Shown: piece after piece, positions 1 to 8,887 of the stretch
Layout of the letters: each line of letters starts with the position of its first letter
Numbering within the stretch: position 1 is the stretch's first letter
Translations under genes and position numbers: made by a program
Notes under the pieces: generated by a model
Told to the model about the DNA's origin: nothing
Databases searched by the model: none
The model's input: the letters and a program-made list of their open reading frames with translations, nothing else
From: Paracoccus seriniphilus
GTDB taxonomy: Bacteria; Pseudomonadota; Alphaproteobacteria; Rhodobacterales; Rhodobacteraceae
DNA: 64,000 nt
Assembly (NCBI RefSeq): GCF_028553745.1
Contig: NZ_CP067129.1
Span: 788,501-852,500, forward strand
Direction: 5' to 3'

Positions 1-327
1 AGCGGCTGGGTCACCACCGACCGTCGCGAGGCGATCACCGTGCCCGCGACGGCGGTGCTGGCCGATGCCACGGGTGAGCGGGTGCAGGTCGTGGCAGACG
101 GGCGGATTGAAACCCGACCGGTCAGGGCGGGGCTTCTGTGGCAGGGCCGGCGGGAAATCCTTGAAGGTCTTGCCGAGGGCGAACAGGTGGTCGCGCGTTC
201 GGGGGCCTTCTTTCGCGATGGAGACCAGGTTCACACGGTCGATCCGGGCATGATGCGGGACAGCGATGGCCCGACCGGGGGCGGACGGGAAACCGCCAGT
301 GCCGCGGCAGAGGCGACCAACCCATGA
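1..327 (+). CDS. RND efflux periplasmic adaptor (membrane fusion protein), 3' end only
   Basis: An open frame enters from the left edge without a start and ends at the TGA at 325-327. The roughly 108 visible codons look like the C-terminal beta-barrel and membrane-proximal part of an HlyD/AcrA-type adaptor: 'VPATAVL' near the start and a 'LAEGEQVVARSGAF' segment, followed by a loose hydrophilic tail rich in Gly, Asp and Ala. Its stop overlaps the ATG of the RND pump (ATGA at 324-327), so the two are translationally coupled. Such adaptors link an inner-membrane RND pump to an outer-membrane channel. The substrate cannot be inferred. Confidence 0.8.
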   Translation, partial: SGWVTTDRREAITVPATAVLADATGERVQVVADGRIETRPVRAGLLWQGRREILEGLAEGEQVVARSGAFFRDGDQVHTVDPGMMRDSDGPTGGGRETASAAAEATNP

Positions 328-3300
328 ACATGTCCACCTGGTCGATCAGGCATCCCGTTCCACCGATTGCCCTGTTCATGGTGCTGCTTGTGGTCGGGCT
401 GTTCAGCTTTGGCCGCCTGCCGGTCACGGCCATGCCCAATATCGACCTGCCGATTGTCAGCGTCAGCATCTCGCAGCCCGGCGCGGCACCTTCGGAACTG
501 ATCAGCCAGGTCGTGCAGCCGGTCGAGGACAGCATTGCCTCGGTTACCGGGGTGCGTCACATGACCTCGACCGCCACGGACAGCAGCGCCAGCATCACCA
601 TCGAATTCGAACTGGAAACCGACAGCGACCGGGCGGTGAATGACGTCAAGGACGCGGTGTCGAATGTGCGGGCCGAGCTGCCTGAAAGCATCAACGAGCC
701 CATCGTGCAACGCGTCGATGTGACCGGTTTTCCGATCCTGACCTATGCCGTCAGCGATCCGACACAAAGCATCGAGGGCCTGTCGAAATTCGTCGATGAC
801 GTGATCGGGCGTGAATTGTCCAATGTGCCCGGCGTGGCCAGAACCTCGCGCATTGGCGGGGCCGAGCGTCAGATCAAGGTTGATCTGGACCCCGACCGGC
901 TTCTGGCGCATGGCCTGACCGCAGCGGATGTTTCGGGTCAGTTGCGCAACAAGAATATCGACATGGGTGGGGGTCGTGGCGATCTGGCCGGGACCGAATA
1001 TTCGATCCGCACCCTTGGCTCGGCCGATACGGTCGAGCAACTGGCCGCCACGCCGATTGCGATTGGCACCGGCCGGACCATCCGTCTGGACCAGTTGGGA
1101 ACCGTCGTCGATGGTGCCAGTGACGAACGCACCTTTGCCCTGCTGGATGCGCAGCCGGTGGTGGCCTTCGGGGTCTATCGCGGCTCGGGTGAATCCGATC
1201 TGGCCGCCGGGGATGCAACCAAGAAGCGTCTGGAAGAACTGCGTCAGGAATATCCCAATACCCGCATCACGTTGATTGACGACAGCACGACCTATACCGC
1301 CGCCAGCTATCACAGCGCGATGGAGACCCTTTATGAAGGTGCGGCGCTGGCCGTGGTGGTGGTCTTTCTGTTCCTGCGCAACTGGCGGGCCACGCTGATC
1401 GCGGCGGTGGCGTTGCCCCTGTCGATCATTCCGACCTTTTTCGTGATGCACTGGCTGGGCTTTACTTTGAATGGCATCAGCCTGCTGGGTATCACGCTGG
1501 TTACCGGCATCCTTGTCGATGATGCCATCGTGGAAATCGAGAATATCGTCCGCCATATCGGCATGGGGGTTCCCCCCTATGAGGCCAGCGAAGAGGCTGC
1601 CAATGAAATCGGTCTGACGGTCATCGCGATCAGCTTCTCGATTGTCGCGGTATTTGCGCCGGTCAGCTTCATGGGCGGGATTCCGGGACAGTATTTCAAG
1701 CAATTCGGGCTGACGGTCGCCGTGTCCGTGCTGTTTTCGCTGCTGGTCGCGCGGATCATCACGCCCATGCTGGCCGCCTATTTCATGCGCGGTACCGCCC
1801 ATGCGGAAACGCCCGAAGACGGCTTTGTGATGGCCCGTTTGATGGCGTTGTGCCGCTGGACGCTGCGCCATCGCGGGCTGACCCTGCTGGCGGGGCTGGG
1901 GATCTTCGCGGGTTCGATCTATTCGGCGACCCTGCTGCCGACTGAGTTCATTCCGGCCTCGGACGTCGGGCGCAGCCAGATCGAGGTGGAATTGCCACCC
2001 GGTTCGACGATTTCGGAAACCCAGGATGCAACCCGCCGTTTGACGCAAGAGATCGCGCATACGCCCGAGGTCAAATCGGTCTTTGCCTATGGCGATGGCG
2101 TCGATGTCACCACCGCGCGGGTGATGATCAATTACGGCAAGAAGGAAACCCGCGACCGATCGCAATTCGCGCTGGAGGCTGAGCTGAAGGAGCGGCTGTC
2201 CCTGACGCCCGATATGCGGATCAATTTCCAGAATGAGAACGGCCAGAATGACCTGTCAATCAGCGTTTTGGGCGAAACGGACGAAGGCGCTGCCCTTGCG
2301 GCCGAGCGTCTGGCCACAAGGATGTCGCGCTTGCCGACGCTGGAGGGCGTGACCTCTTCGGCCAGCCTGCAGCGGCCAGAAATCCAGATCTATCCACGTT
2401 CCGATGTGGCTGCACAACTGGGCGTCAGCGCCAGCGCCATGGCCACGACCCTGCGGATTGCCACGCTGGGCGATACCGAGGCAAATCTGGCCAAATTCAA
2501 TACCGGCGACGAACAGCTGCCCATTGTCGTGCGGCTGAACGAGGCCGCGCGGACCGATCTGATGCAGGTGCAGAACCTGCGGGTGCCCAGTTCGGCGGGC
2601 CAGATCCCGCTGGGGACGGTCGCCGAGGTCAGGCTGTCGGCCGGCGCCACCGAGATCGGGCGCTATGATCGCCAGTATCAGACCAGCGTCAGCGCAAATC
2701 TGGCCGACGGAGCCTTGCTGGGGCCGGTCAGTGCGCAGGTCACGCAATTGCAGGATGAGATCGAGATGCCGCCGGGTACGCGCATTCAGGCGGCGGGTGA
2801 CGCTGAAATCATGGGCGAGGTCTTCGCGGCCTTCGGGACTGCGATGGGGGCCGGCGTGATGCTGGTCTATGTCGTGCTGGTGTTGCTCTTTCATAACTTT
2901 GTCACCCCGATCACGATTCTTCTGTCGCTGCCCCTGGCGATTGGCGGGGCGATCCTTGCGTTGTTCATCACCGGCAATTCGATCAGCATGGCTGTTGTCA
3001 TCGGCTTTCTGATGCTGATGGGGATCGTGACCAAGAACTCGATCATGCTGGTCGAATTTGCCCTGACCTCGATGGCCGAGGGCACACCGAAGCGCGAGGC
3101 GATCCTTGATGCCGTGCACAAGCGGGCGCGCCCCATCGTGATGACAACCATCGCGATGAGCGCGGGCATGATTCCCTCGGCCATGGCAACGGGCGAGGGG
3201 GGCGAGTTCCGCGCCCCCATGGCCATTGCGGTGATCGGGGGGCTGATCCTGTCTACCGTGCTGTCACTGCTGTTCGTGCCATCGCTGTTTTCGATGGTGC

Positions 3301-3380
3301 ATGGCGCGCAGGGCGGTGTCTTTGGCTGGCTTGGCAAGCGAATTGGGCTGAACAAGGCGCGCGATATCCCGGCGCAATAG
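324..3380 (+). CDS. Efflux RND transporter permease, HAE1/AcrB-type
   Basis: The product has 1018 residues, the usual length for a hydrophobe/amphiphile RND pump. An N-terminal membrane helix (about residues 13-33) is followed by a porter domain, then helices 2-6, a second porter domain and helices 8-12. The proton-relay residues are present: the Asp pair in GILVDDAIVEIEN (D399, D400) and the Lys in GIVTKNS (K904). It should use the proton gradient to expel compounds from the periplasm together with the overlapping upstream adaptor. No outer-membrane factor gene follows; the downstream genes are convergent. Substrate unknown. Confidence 0.93.
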   Translation: MNMSTWSIRHPVPPIALFMVLLVVGLFSFGRLPVTAMPNIDLPIVSVSISQPGAAPSELISQVVQPVEDSIASVTGVRHMTSTATDSSASITIEFELETDSDRAVNDVKDAVSNVRAELPESINEPIVQRVDVTGFPILTYAVSDPTQSIEGLSKFVDDVIGRELSNVPGVARTSRIGGAERQIKVDLDPDRLLAHGLTAADVSGQLRNKNIDMGGGRGDLAGTEYSIRTLGSADTVEQLAATPIAIGTGRTIRLDQLGTVVDGASDERTFALLDAQPVVAFGVYRGSGESDLAAGDATKKRLEELRQEYPNTRITLIDDSTTYTAASYHSAMETLYEGAALAVVVVFLFLRNWRATLIAAVALPLSIIPTFFVMHWLGFTLNGISLLGITLVTGILVDDAIVEIENIVRHIGMGVPPYEASEEAANEIGLTVIAISFSIVAVFAPVSFMGGIPGQYFKQFGLTVAVSVLFSLLVARIITPMLAAYFMRGTAHAETPEDGFVMARLMALCRWTLRHRGLTLLAGLGIFAGSIYSATLLPTEFIPASDVGRSQIEVELPPGSTISETQDATRRLTQEIAHTPEVKSVFAYGDGVDVTTARVMINYGKKETRDRSQFALEAELKERLSLTPDMRINFQNENGQNDLSISVLGETDEGAALAAERLATRMSRLPTLEGVTSSASLQRPEIQIYPRSDVAAQLGVSASAMATTLRIATLGDTEANLAKFNTGDEQLPIVVRLNEAARTDLMQVQNLRVPSSAGQIPLGTVAEVRLSAGATEIGRYDRQYQTSVSANLADGALLGPVSAQVTQLQDEIEMPPGTRIQAAGDAEIMGEVFAAFGTAMGAGVMLVYVVLVLLFHNFVTPITILLSLPLAIGGAILALFITGNSISMAVVIGFLMLMGIVTKNSIMLVEFALTSMAEGTPKREAILDAVHKRARPIVMTTIAMSAGMIPSAMATGEGGEFRAPMAIAVIGGLILSTVLSLLFVPSLFSMVHGAQGGVFGWLGKRIGLNKARDIPAQ

Positions 3381-3399
3381 ACCGTGCTGACAGGCATGA

Positions 3400-3425
3400 A
3401 AAAGGGGGCGTCAAGGCCCCCTTTT
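3400..3425. terminator. Bidirectional Rho-independent terminator between the RND pump and pdhC
   Basis: AAAAGGGGGC (3400-3409) and GCCCCCTTTT (3416-3425) form a perfect 10-bp stem with a 6-nt loop. A-rich and T-rich flanks make it usable on both strands. It lies between two convergent genes. Confidence 0.85.
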
Positions 3426-3448
3426 CCCGTTTCTGTCGGTCGGTCCGG

Positions 3449-4744
3449 TCAGGCCAGCATGGCGACCGGATTTTCCAGGTTCGTGACGATGGCTTCCAGC
3501 AGTTGTGCCCCCAGCGCCCCGTCGATCACCCGGTGATCGACCGACAGCGTCATGGACATGACATTGCGGATGACGACTTCGTCGCCTTCGACCACGGGGG
3601 TCTTGATCCCGGCACCCACGGCCAGAATGGCGCCATGGGGCGGATTGATGACCGCATCGAAGTTCTCGATGCCGAACATGCCCAGATTCGAGATCGCGAA
3701 GCTGCCGCCCTGATATTCATGCGGGGCCAGCTTCCTGGACTTGGCCCGACCTGCCAGATCCTTCATTTCTGCCGACAGCGAGGACAATGTCTTGATCTCG
3801 GCATCTTTCAGAACCGGCGTGAACAGGCCGCCTTCGACAGCGACGGCAACCGCCACATCCGAAGGCTTCAGCTTGATGATCCGGTCACCGGCCCAGACGG
3901 CATTGGCGTCGGGCACCTGCTGCAGGGCCAATGCGCAGGCCTTGATGATGAAATCGTTGACGCTCAGCTTGACGCCGCGCGATTCCAGCTGCTGGTTCAG
4001 CGTGGCACGGAATTTCATCAGCTCGTCCAGCTTGGCCGAACGACGCAGATAGAAATGCGGGATGGTCTGCTTGGCCTCGCCCAGACGCTGCGCGATGGTG
4101 CGGCGCATCCCGTCCAGCTGAACCTCTTCGGTTTCGCGATCGGCATAGATCCTGGCGATTGCATCGGCCGAAGGCGGCTTGGGCGCGGCGGGTGCGGCGG
4201 TGGTGGCAGATGCAGCGGTCTCGGCCCCGGGGGCGGGGGCTGCGCCGGGCTGCGCTCCCTCGACATCCGCCTTGACGATCCGGCCATGCGGGCCCGAGCC
4301 CTTGATGGCGGTCAGATCGATGCCCTTGTCAGCCGCAATGCGACGCGCCAGAGGCGAAGCAAAGACACGCTGCCCCGAGGCCGATACCGGTGCGGCAGGG
4401 GCCTTGGCTGGCGCGGCTGTGGCGGTTTCGGGGGCCTCGGCTTCAGCCTTGGGAGCTTCGGCCTTTGGCGCGGGGGCCTTGGCGATATCGTCGACGCTTT
4501 CGCCCTCTTCCAGAAGAACCGCGATGGGCGTGTTGACCTTCACGCCGGCGCTGCCTTCCTCGACCAGCAGCTTGCCGATCTTGCCTTCGTCAACGGCTTC
4601 GAATTCCATCGTCGCCTTGTCGGTTTCGATCTCGGCCAGAATATCGCCGGACTTGACCTCGTCGCCTTCCTTGACCAGCCATTTGGCCAGGGTGCCTTCT
4701 TCCATCGTCGGAGACAGCGCGGGCATCAGGATTTCTGTTGGCAT
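3449..4744 (-). CDS. pdhC: Pyruvate dehydrogenase complex E2, dihydrolipoamide acetyltransferase
   Basis: The product is a 431-residue E2. An N-terminal lipoyl domain carries the lipoylated lysine in ETDKATMEF (K43). An Ala/Pro-rich linker follows (about 85-125), then a peripheral subunit-binding domain starting [10 protein letters not shown], then the acetyltransferase core with the catalytic DHRVIDG motif (H404, D408). It transfers acetyl groups from E1 to CoA. It is the last gene of the pdhA-pdhB-pdhC operon, 13 bp after pdhB. No E3 (lpd) gene is present in this operon, so E3 must be encoded elsewhere. Its lipoyl domain is nearly identical to that of the neighbouring E1 beta. Confidence 0.95.
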   Translation of the reverse strand: MPTEILMPALSPTMEEGTLAKWLVKEGDEVKSGDILAEIETDKATMEFEAVDEGKIGKLLVEEGSAGVKVNTPIAVLLEEGESVDDIAKAPAPKAEAPKAEAEAPETATAAPAKAPAAPVSASGQRVFASPLARRIAADKGIDLTAIKGSGPHGRIVKADVEGAQPGAAPAPGAETAASATTAAPAAPKPPSADAIARIYADRETEEVQLDGMRRTIAQRLGEAKQTIPHFYLRRSAKLDELMKFRATLNQQLESRGVKLSVNDFIIKACALALQQVPDANAVWAGDRIIKLKPSDVAVAVAVEGGLFTPVLKDAEIKTLSSLSAEMKDLAGRAKSRKLAPHEYQGGSFAISNLGMFGIENFDAVINPPHGAILAVGAGIKTPVVEGDEVVIRNVMSMTLSVDHRVIDGALGAQLLEAIVTNLENPVAMLA

Positions 4745-4757
4745 CTCGCATATCCCC

Positions 4758-6119
4758 TTATTTATAGGTGACTTTTTTCACCGCTTCGACGACCTCATCG
4801 GCGTTCAGCAGTGCGTGTTTTTCCAGATTGGCGGCATAGGGCATGGGCACGTCCTTGCCGGTGCAGTTGATCACCGGGGCATCCAGATAGTCGAAGGCGT
4901 TTTCCATGACATGCGCCGAGATATGGTTGCCGATCGACGCGACCGGGAAGCCTTCCTCGACGGTGACACAACGATTGGTCTTTTTCACCGACTCCAGAAT
5001 GGTGTCATAATCCAGCGGACGCAGGGTCCGCAGATCGACCACCTCGGCCTCGATCCCGTCTTCGGCCAGCTTGTCCGCTGCCTCCAGCGCATGGGTCATG
5101 CCAATGCCGAAGCTGACAATCGTCACATCGCTGCCCGAGCGCGCAATCCGCGCCTTGCCGAAGGGGATGGTGAAATCATCCATGTCCGGCACTTCGAAGC
5201 TGCGGCCATAGAGAATCTCGTTTTCAAGGAAGATCACCGGGTTGGGATCGCGAATCGCCTGTTTCAGCAGACCTTTGGCATCTGCGGCGCTATAGGGCAT
5301 GACCACCTTCAGGCCGGGGATCTGGGCATACCATGCCGCGTAATCCTGGCTGTGCTGGGCACCCACACGTGCGGCGGCGCCATTGGGGCCGCGGAACACG
5401 ATGGAACAACCCATCTGCCCACCCGACATATACAGGGTCTTGGCGGCCGAGTTGATGATATGGTCAATTGCCTGCATGGCAAAGTTGAAGGTCATGAACT
5501 CGACGATCGGGCGCAGACCGGCCAGCGCGGCACCGGTGCCGATGCCGGTAAAGCCGATTTCGCTGATGGGCGTGTCGACCACCCGACGCGGACCGAATTT
5601 GTCCAGCAGGCCCTGGCTGATCTTGTAGGCGCCCTGATATTCGCCGACTTCCTCGCCCATCAGGAAGACCGTATCGTCGCGGGTCATCTCTTCTTCCATG
5701 GCCTCGCGCAGCGCTTCGCGCACGGTCATGGTCTTCATCGGGGTGCCTTCGGGCCAGTCCGGGCTGCGATCCGGAGCCGGAGCTTCGGGGGCGGCCGCGG
5801 CCGCGGGGGCGTCTTCCGCCCTGGCTTCTGCGGGTTGGGCCGCCGGGGCCGAGCTCTGGATGTCGTCGGCGCTTTCGCCTTCCTCGATCAGCACGGCGAT
5901 GGGCGTGTTGACGGCAACACCCTGCGTGCCCTCGGCGACCAGCAGCTTGCCGATCTTGCCTTCATCGACGGCTTCGAATTCCATCGTGGCCTTGTCGGTT
6001 TCGATTTCGGCAAGAATGTCGCCGGATTTCACGTCATCGCCTTCCTTGACCAGCCATTTGGCCAATGTGCCTTCTTCCATGGTCGGCGACAGGGCGGGCA
6101 TCAGAATTTCGGTTGCCAT
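4758..6119 (-). CDS. pdhB: Pyruvate dehydrogenase E1 beta subunit with N-terminal lipoyl domain
   Basis: The 453-residue product has two parts. Residues 1-80 are a complete lipoyl domain ([10 protein letters not shown]43). After an Ala/Pro/Glu linker, the transketolase-type E1 beta fold starts at about residue 127 ([14 protein letters not shown]) and runs to the C-terminus. With E1 alpha it decarboxylates pyruvate using thiamine diphosphate. A lipoylated E1 beta is a known alphaproteobacterial arrangement; most bacterial E1 beta subunits lack this domain. The ATG at 6119 lies 16 bp after pdhA with a GGGAGAG stretch upstream. Confidence 0.95.
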   Translation of the reverse strand: MATEILMPALSPTMEEGTLAKWLVKEGDDVKSGDILAEIETDKATMEFEAVDEGKIGKLLVAEGTQGVAVNTPIAVLIEEGESADDIQSSAPAAQPAEARAEDAPAAAAAPEAPAPDRSPDWPEGTPMKTMTVREALREAMEEEMTRDDTVFLMGEEVGEYQGAYKISQGLLDKFGPRRVVDTPISEIGFTGIGTGAALAGLRPIVEFMTFNFAMQAIDHIINSAAKTLYMSGGQMGCSIVFRGPNGAAARVGAQHSQDYAAWYAQIPGLKVVMPYSAADAKGLLKQAIRDPNPVIFLENEILYGRSFEVPDMDDFTIPFGKARIARSGSDVTIVSFGIGMTHALEAADKLAEDGIEAEVVDLRTLRPLDYDTILESVKKTNRCVTVEEGFPVASIGNHISAHVMENAFDYLDAPVINCTGKDVPMPYAANLEKHALLNADEVVEAVKKVTYK

Positions 6120-6135
6120 TCTAGATCACTCTCCC

Positions 6136-7170
6136 TCAGGCGTTTTCTTTGGCGCTGCCCTGCGGCAGCTCGCTGGCGTAAATGTCGGTCCACAGCTGAT
6201 CCAGCGCCGGTTCCGGGCTTTCCTTGGCGAACTCGGCGGAATCATTGACGATGTCCTTGATTTCCTTGTCGACGGCTTTCAACTCGTCCTCGGTGGCATG
6301 TTTGCCCTGCAGCAGCAGGTCGCGCACATGTTCGATCGAGTCACGCTCGTCGCGCATCTTCTGAACCTCTTCGCGGGTCCGGTATTTCGCCGGGTCGGAC
6401 ATCGAATGGCCGCGATAGCGATAGGTCATCACTTCAAGGATGTAGGGGCCCTTGCCCGCACGACAATGCGCGACCGCCTTTTCGCCTGCGGCCTTCACTG
6501 CCAGGACATCCATGCCGTCGACCTGTTCGCCGGGAATGCCGAATGCTTCGCCGCGGCCGAAGAGGCTGGTCGATTTGGTCGAACGCTTCACCGAGGTGCC
6601 CATGGCGTATTGGTTGTTTTCGATCACGAAAACGACCGGCAGATCCCAGAGTTCGGCCATGTTGTAGGATTCGTAGACCTGACCCTGGTTCGCCGCGCCA
6701 TCACCGAAATAGGTGAAGGTCACATTGTCATTGCCCAGGTATTTGTCGGCAAAGGCCAGCCCGGCCCCCAGCGGAACCTGCGCGGCAACGATGCCATGCC
6801 CGCCATAGAAGTGCTTTTCGCGGCTGAACATATGCATGCTGCCGCCCTTGCCCTTGGAATAACCACCCTCGCGGCCGGTCAGTTCGGCCATGACACCGCG
6901 CGGGTCCATGCCGCAGGCCAGCATATGGCCGTGGTCACGATAGGAGGTGATACGTTTGTCACCTTCCTTTGCGGCTGCTTCCAGCCCGACGACGACGGCT
7001 TCCTGACCGATATACAGGTGACAGAAGCCACCGATCAGCCCCATGCCGTAAAGCTGTCCGGCCTTTTCTTCAAAGCGCCGGATCAACAACATGTCGCGAT
7101 AAAATTTCAGCAGTTCGTCCTTTGACGTATTGGACGGCGCTGCCGTGCCGCCTGCGGGTTTCCTGGCCAT
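6136..7170 (-). CDS. pdhA: Pyruvate dehydrogenase E1 alpha subunit
   Basis: The product is 344 residues from the ATG at 7170, the usual E1 alpha length. The thiamine-diphosphate motif begins GDGAANQG and ends in VIENN. The reading frame stays open upstream to 7245, but the 7170 start is preferred: an AGGAGG Shine-Dalgarno stands about 8 nt upstream and homologues start here with a Lys/Pro/Ala-rich segment. It is the first gene of the operon pdhA-pdhB-pdhC, with short gaps. An inverted repeat lies just upstream (7193-7221). Confidence 0.94.
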   Translation of the reverse strand: MARKPAGGTAAPSNTSKDELLKFYRDMLLIRRFEEKAGQLYGMGLIGGFCHLYIGQEAVVVGLEAAAKEGDKRITSYRDHGHMLACGMDPRGVMAELTGREGGYSKGKGGSMHMFSREKHFYGGHGIVAAQVPLGAGLAFADKYLGNDNVTFTYFGDGAANQGQVYESYNMAELWDLPVVFVIENNQYAMGTSVKRSTKSTSLFGRGEAFGIPGEQVDGMDVLAVKAAGEKAVAHCRAGKGPYILEVMTYRYRGHSMSDPAKYRTREEVQKMRDERDSIEHVRDLLLQGKHATEDELKAVDKEIKDIVNDSAEFAKESPEPALDQLWTDIYASELPQGSAKENA

Positions 7171-7192
7171 GCGGGCATTCCTCCTGGATGCT

Positions 7193-7221
7193 ACGGAGTA
7201 GTTCAGCGTTAAACTATCCGT
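7193..7221. promoter_or_regulatory. Imperfect inverted repeat upstream of pdhA
   Basis: ACGGAGTAGTT and AACTATCCGT face each other across a short spacer, ending about 23 nt before the pdhA start codon. It could be an operator in the pdh promoter or a hairpin in the mRNA leader. No regulator is identified. Confidence 0.35.
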
Positions 7222-7275
7222 AAACCATCGCTTCGAGGGGTGCAATGGCGCGCGTTTGGGCCCCTTGTTTCAGGG

Positions 7276-7599
7276 TCAGCGCAGGATGATCTCATCCGGC
7301 CGCAGCAGGCCCAGAACCTCGCGTGCGCGCTCATCCAGCAGGTCAAGGTCAAGGTAATCATCCGACAGGCGATGAGTCAGATTCTGCATCTGCTCCACCT
7401 CGTTGCGCAGCTGGTCACGTTCTTGCGACAATTCGGCGGTTTCGGCTTCGATCTGGATTCTGCGCAGAATGCCCGAAGGGCCCTGCACCGCGGCAAAGGC
7501 AAAATAAAGACCAAGGATAAGCGCCAGTACAAAGAAAACGGTCGCGCTGATCGAAAGGCGCTGTGTCATGCCCTGAACCATTCGTTGTTGTTGCGCCAT
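7276..7599 (-). CDS. FtsB/DivIC-family septum formation initiator protein
   Basis: A small 107-residue bitopic protein. A short cytoplasmic N-terminus precedes one hydrophobic helix (about residues 15-38), then a coiled coil with heptad-like Leu/Glu/Gln pattern (about 45-80) and a short C-terminal segment. This is the layout of FtsB/DivIC, which joins FtsL and FtsQ in the divisome. The start could be the ATG at 7599 or an internal ATG at 7569; neither has a strong Shine-Dalgarno. In Rhodobacterales the gene commonly sits next to pdhA, as here. Family assignment is firm; the role is inferred. Confidence 0.8.
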   Translation of the reverse strand: MAQQQRMVQGMTQRLSISATVFFVLALILGLYFAFAAVQGPSGILRRIQIEAETAELSQERDQLRNEVEQMQNLTHRLSDDYLDLDLLDERAREVLGLLRPDEIILR

Positions 7600-7633
7600 G
7601 ATGCCACAGCAGACCGGTCAGGGGAAACCCGCG

Positions 7634-8413
7634 CTAGCAGTTCTTGCGAAAGATTGCCTGAAGCTGCTGTGCTTCGCCGTCCAGCCCATAGGGGGCGTTC
7701 AGGATCCACATCCCTGAACCGACCATCGAATGTCCCGCACGGGCCGGAGGAAATCGAACCTCTGACCGCAGGGCCTGGGGATGTGCCTGCATCAGCGCCT
7801 GCAGCATCGCGTCGTGCCGGTTGTCGGTCAGGATCGGATACCACAGCGCAATGACCCCCACGTTCCATTTGCGCGCGATCTGGCCGATGCGGCGCGGGAT
7901 GGTGTCATATTCCGATTTGACCTCGTAGCTGGGGTCGATCAGCAGAAAGCCGCGTCGCGGTGTCGGCGGGCAGACGGCATGCGCCATCTCGAACCCGTCC
8001 TGGTGATACAGCGTCGCAAACCATGACAACTGTTCCAGATGGGCGAACTCATTGGGGTGCATCTCGGCCAGGATTGCGCGATCGGTCGGACGCAGGATCT
8101 GCGCCGCGATCAAAGGAGAGCCCGCATAGGCGGTATCGCCATGCATGCGCCGGACCTCTTGCAGGGCGGTCAGCAGCGGGTGGTCCTTGGGCAGCCAGCC
8201 ATTGGCGGCTGCGCGCTGGATGCCTGCCCTTGCCTCACCCGTTTTCAGCGATTCGGCGGAATCGAGGTGATAGAGGCCGCGCCCGGCATGGGTCTCGATA
8301 TAGCTGAGCGGCTTGTCCTTGCGGGTCATATAGGCCAGCGCTGTCGCAAGCAGGGCGTGCTTGTGCAGATCGGCCAGATTTCCGGCGTGATAGGCGTGTT
8401 GATAACTGAGCAT
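7634..8413 (-). CDS. rlmJ: 23S rRNA (adenine(2030)-N(6))-methyltransferase RlmJ
   Basis: The 259-residue product starts MLSYQHAYHAGN and continues NLADLHKHA, the N-terminal signature of RlmJ, which methylates A2030 of 23S rRNA with S-adenosylmethionine. THAGRGLYHL corresponds to the SAM-binding motif. The catalytic motif IV reads DPSYE instead of the textbook DPPY. The ATG at 8413 is chosen because the protein then begins as in homologues; a GTG lies one codon upstream. It is transcribed in the same direction as the hairpin array upstream of it, and its start is about 95 bp from the last hairpin. Confidence 0.9.
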   Translation of the reverse strand: MLSYQHAYHAGNLADLHKHALLATALAYMTRKDKPLSYIETHAGRGLYHLDSAESLKTGEARAGIQRAAANGWLPKDHPLLTALQEVRRMHGDTAYAGSPLIAAQILRPTDRAILAEMHPNEFAHLEQLSWFATLYHQDGFEMAHAVCPPTPRRGFLLIDPSYEVKSEYDTIPRRIGQIARKWNVGVIALWYPILTDNRHDAMLQALMQAHPQALRSEVRFPPARAGHSMVGSGMWILNAPYGLDGEAQQLQAIFRKNC

Positions 8414-8504
8414 CACCTTGCCTTACCCCTGAACCGCGAAGGGCGAAAGGGGCGGCTGACAACTTGGCAGGATCAGCGGGCAATGAATGTGCGAAGCGAG
8501 GGGA

Positions 8505-8580
8505 GATTGCGGCGGCACCCAGGGAGGAGGAGGAGGGGTGCCGCCGCGCAACGCTGGCCCAGGGAGGAGGGAGGGCCGCG
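8505..8580 (-). ncRNA. Cuckoo-type sRNA, unit 5 (hairpins at 8562 and 8522)
   Basis: The last unit, nearest rlmJ. The hairpin at 8562 pairs ACGC-T-GGCCC with GGGCC-GCGT (bulged T). The final one pairs 8509-8520 with 8536-8547 over 12 perfect base pairs. No clear T-run follows on the minus strand, so where transcription ends is not visible. Confidence 0.65.
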
Positions 8581-8664
8581 TATGGGCTGCGACGCCGGCC
8601 AGGGAGGAGGAGAGGCCTACGTCGCATGCTGCCGGACCAAGGGAGGAGGAGAAGGTCCGTAGCA
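8581..8664 (-). ncRNA. Cuckoo-type sRNA, unit 4 (hairpins at 8641 and 8602)
   Basis: The loops are 39 nt apart. The hairpin at 8641 pairs ATGCT and GGACC with GGTCC and AGCAT. The hairpin at 8602 pairs TGCGAC and GGCC with GGCC and GTCGCA. Both have the motif in the loop. Confidence 0.65.
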
Positions 8665-8694
8665 TCAGGTTGCCGCAATCGGAGCGGCTATGGG

Positions 8695-8775
8695 GTGCGG
8701 CCAGCCCCAGGGAGGAGGAGAAGGGCTTTGCCGCAAACGATCGGCTCCGAGGGAGGAGGAGTGAGCCGTTCGTAA
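8695..8775 (-). ncRNA. Cuckoo-type sRNA, unit 3 (hairpins at 8751 and 8710)
   Basis: The loops are 41 nt apart. The hairpin at 8751 pairs ACGA-T-CGGCTC with GAGCCG-T-TCGT, with a single T-T mismatch. The hairpin at 8710 pairs GCGGC and GCCC with GGGC and GCCGC around an internal loop. Confidence 0.65.
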
Positions 8776-8804
8776 CAGGTTGCCGCGTTATGGGGCGGCT
8801 ATGT

Positions 8805-8882
8805 TTTTGCGGTGACCTCTGGGAGGAGGAGTGAGGCCACCGCCTGACGCCGTTCCCAGGGAGGAGGAGAGGGGACCGGCGC
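8805..8882 (-). ncRNA. Cuckoo-type sRNA, unit 2 (hairpins at 8859 and 8821)
   Basis: There are two stem-loops 38 nt apart. The stem of the second is GCGGTG-A-CCTC against GAGG-C-CACCGC, with one internal mismatch. The first pairs CGCCG and TCCC with GGGGA and CGGCG imperfectly. Both loops carry CCTCCTCCC on the minus strand. Confidence 0.65.
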
Positions 8883-8887
8883 TATCT

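Noticed and set aside
231..2165. 644-codon open frame on the minus strand opposite the RND pump
   Set aside because: It is antisense to a clear RND permease and its translation is rich in His, Arg, Gln and Asp with no domain; high-GC codon bias keeps this frame open.
4179..6248. 689-codon plus-strand frame across pdhC/pdhB
   Set aside because: It is antisense to the conserved lipoyl and E1 beta domains; low-complexity Ala/Gly/Ser translation.
8464..8834. Short plus-strand frames through the GGGAGGAGG repeats
   Set aside because: They encode only Gly/Arg/Glu-rich repeats created by the hairpin motif; conserved pairing shows the RNA is the product.
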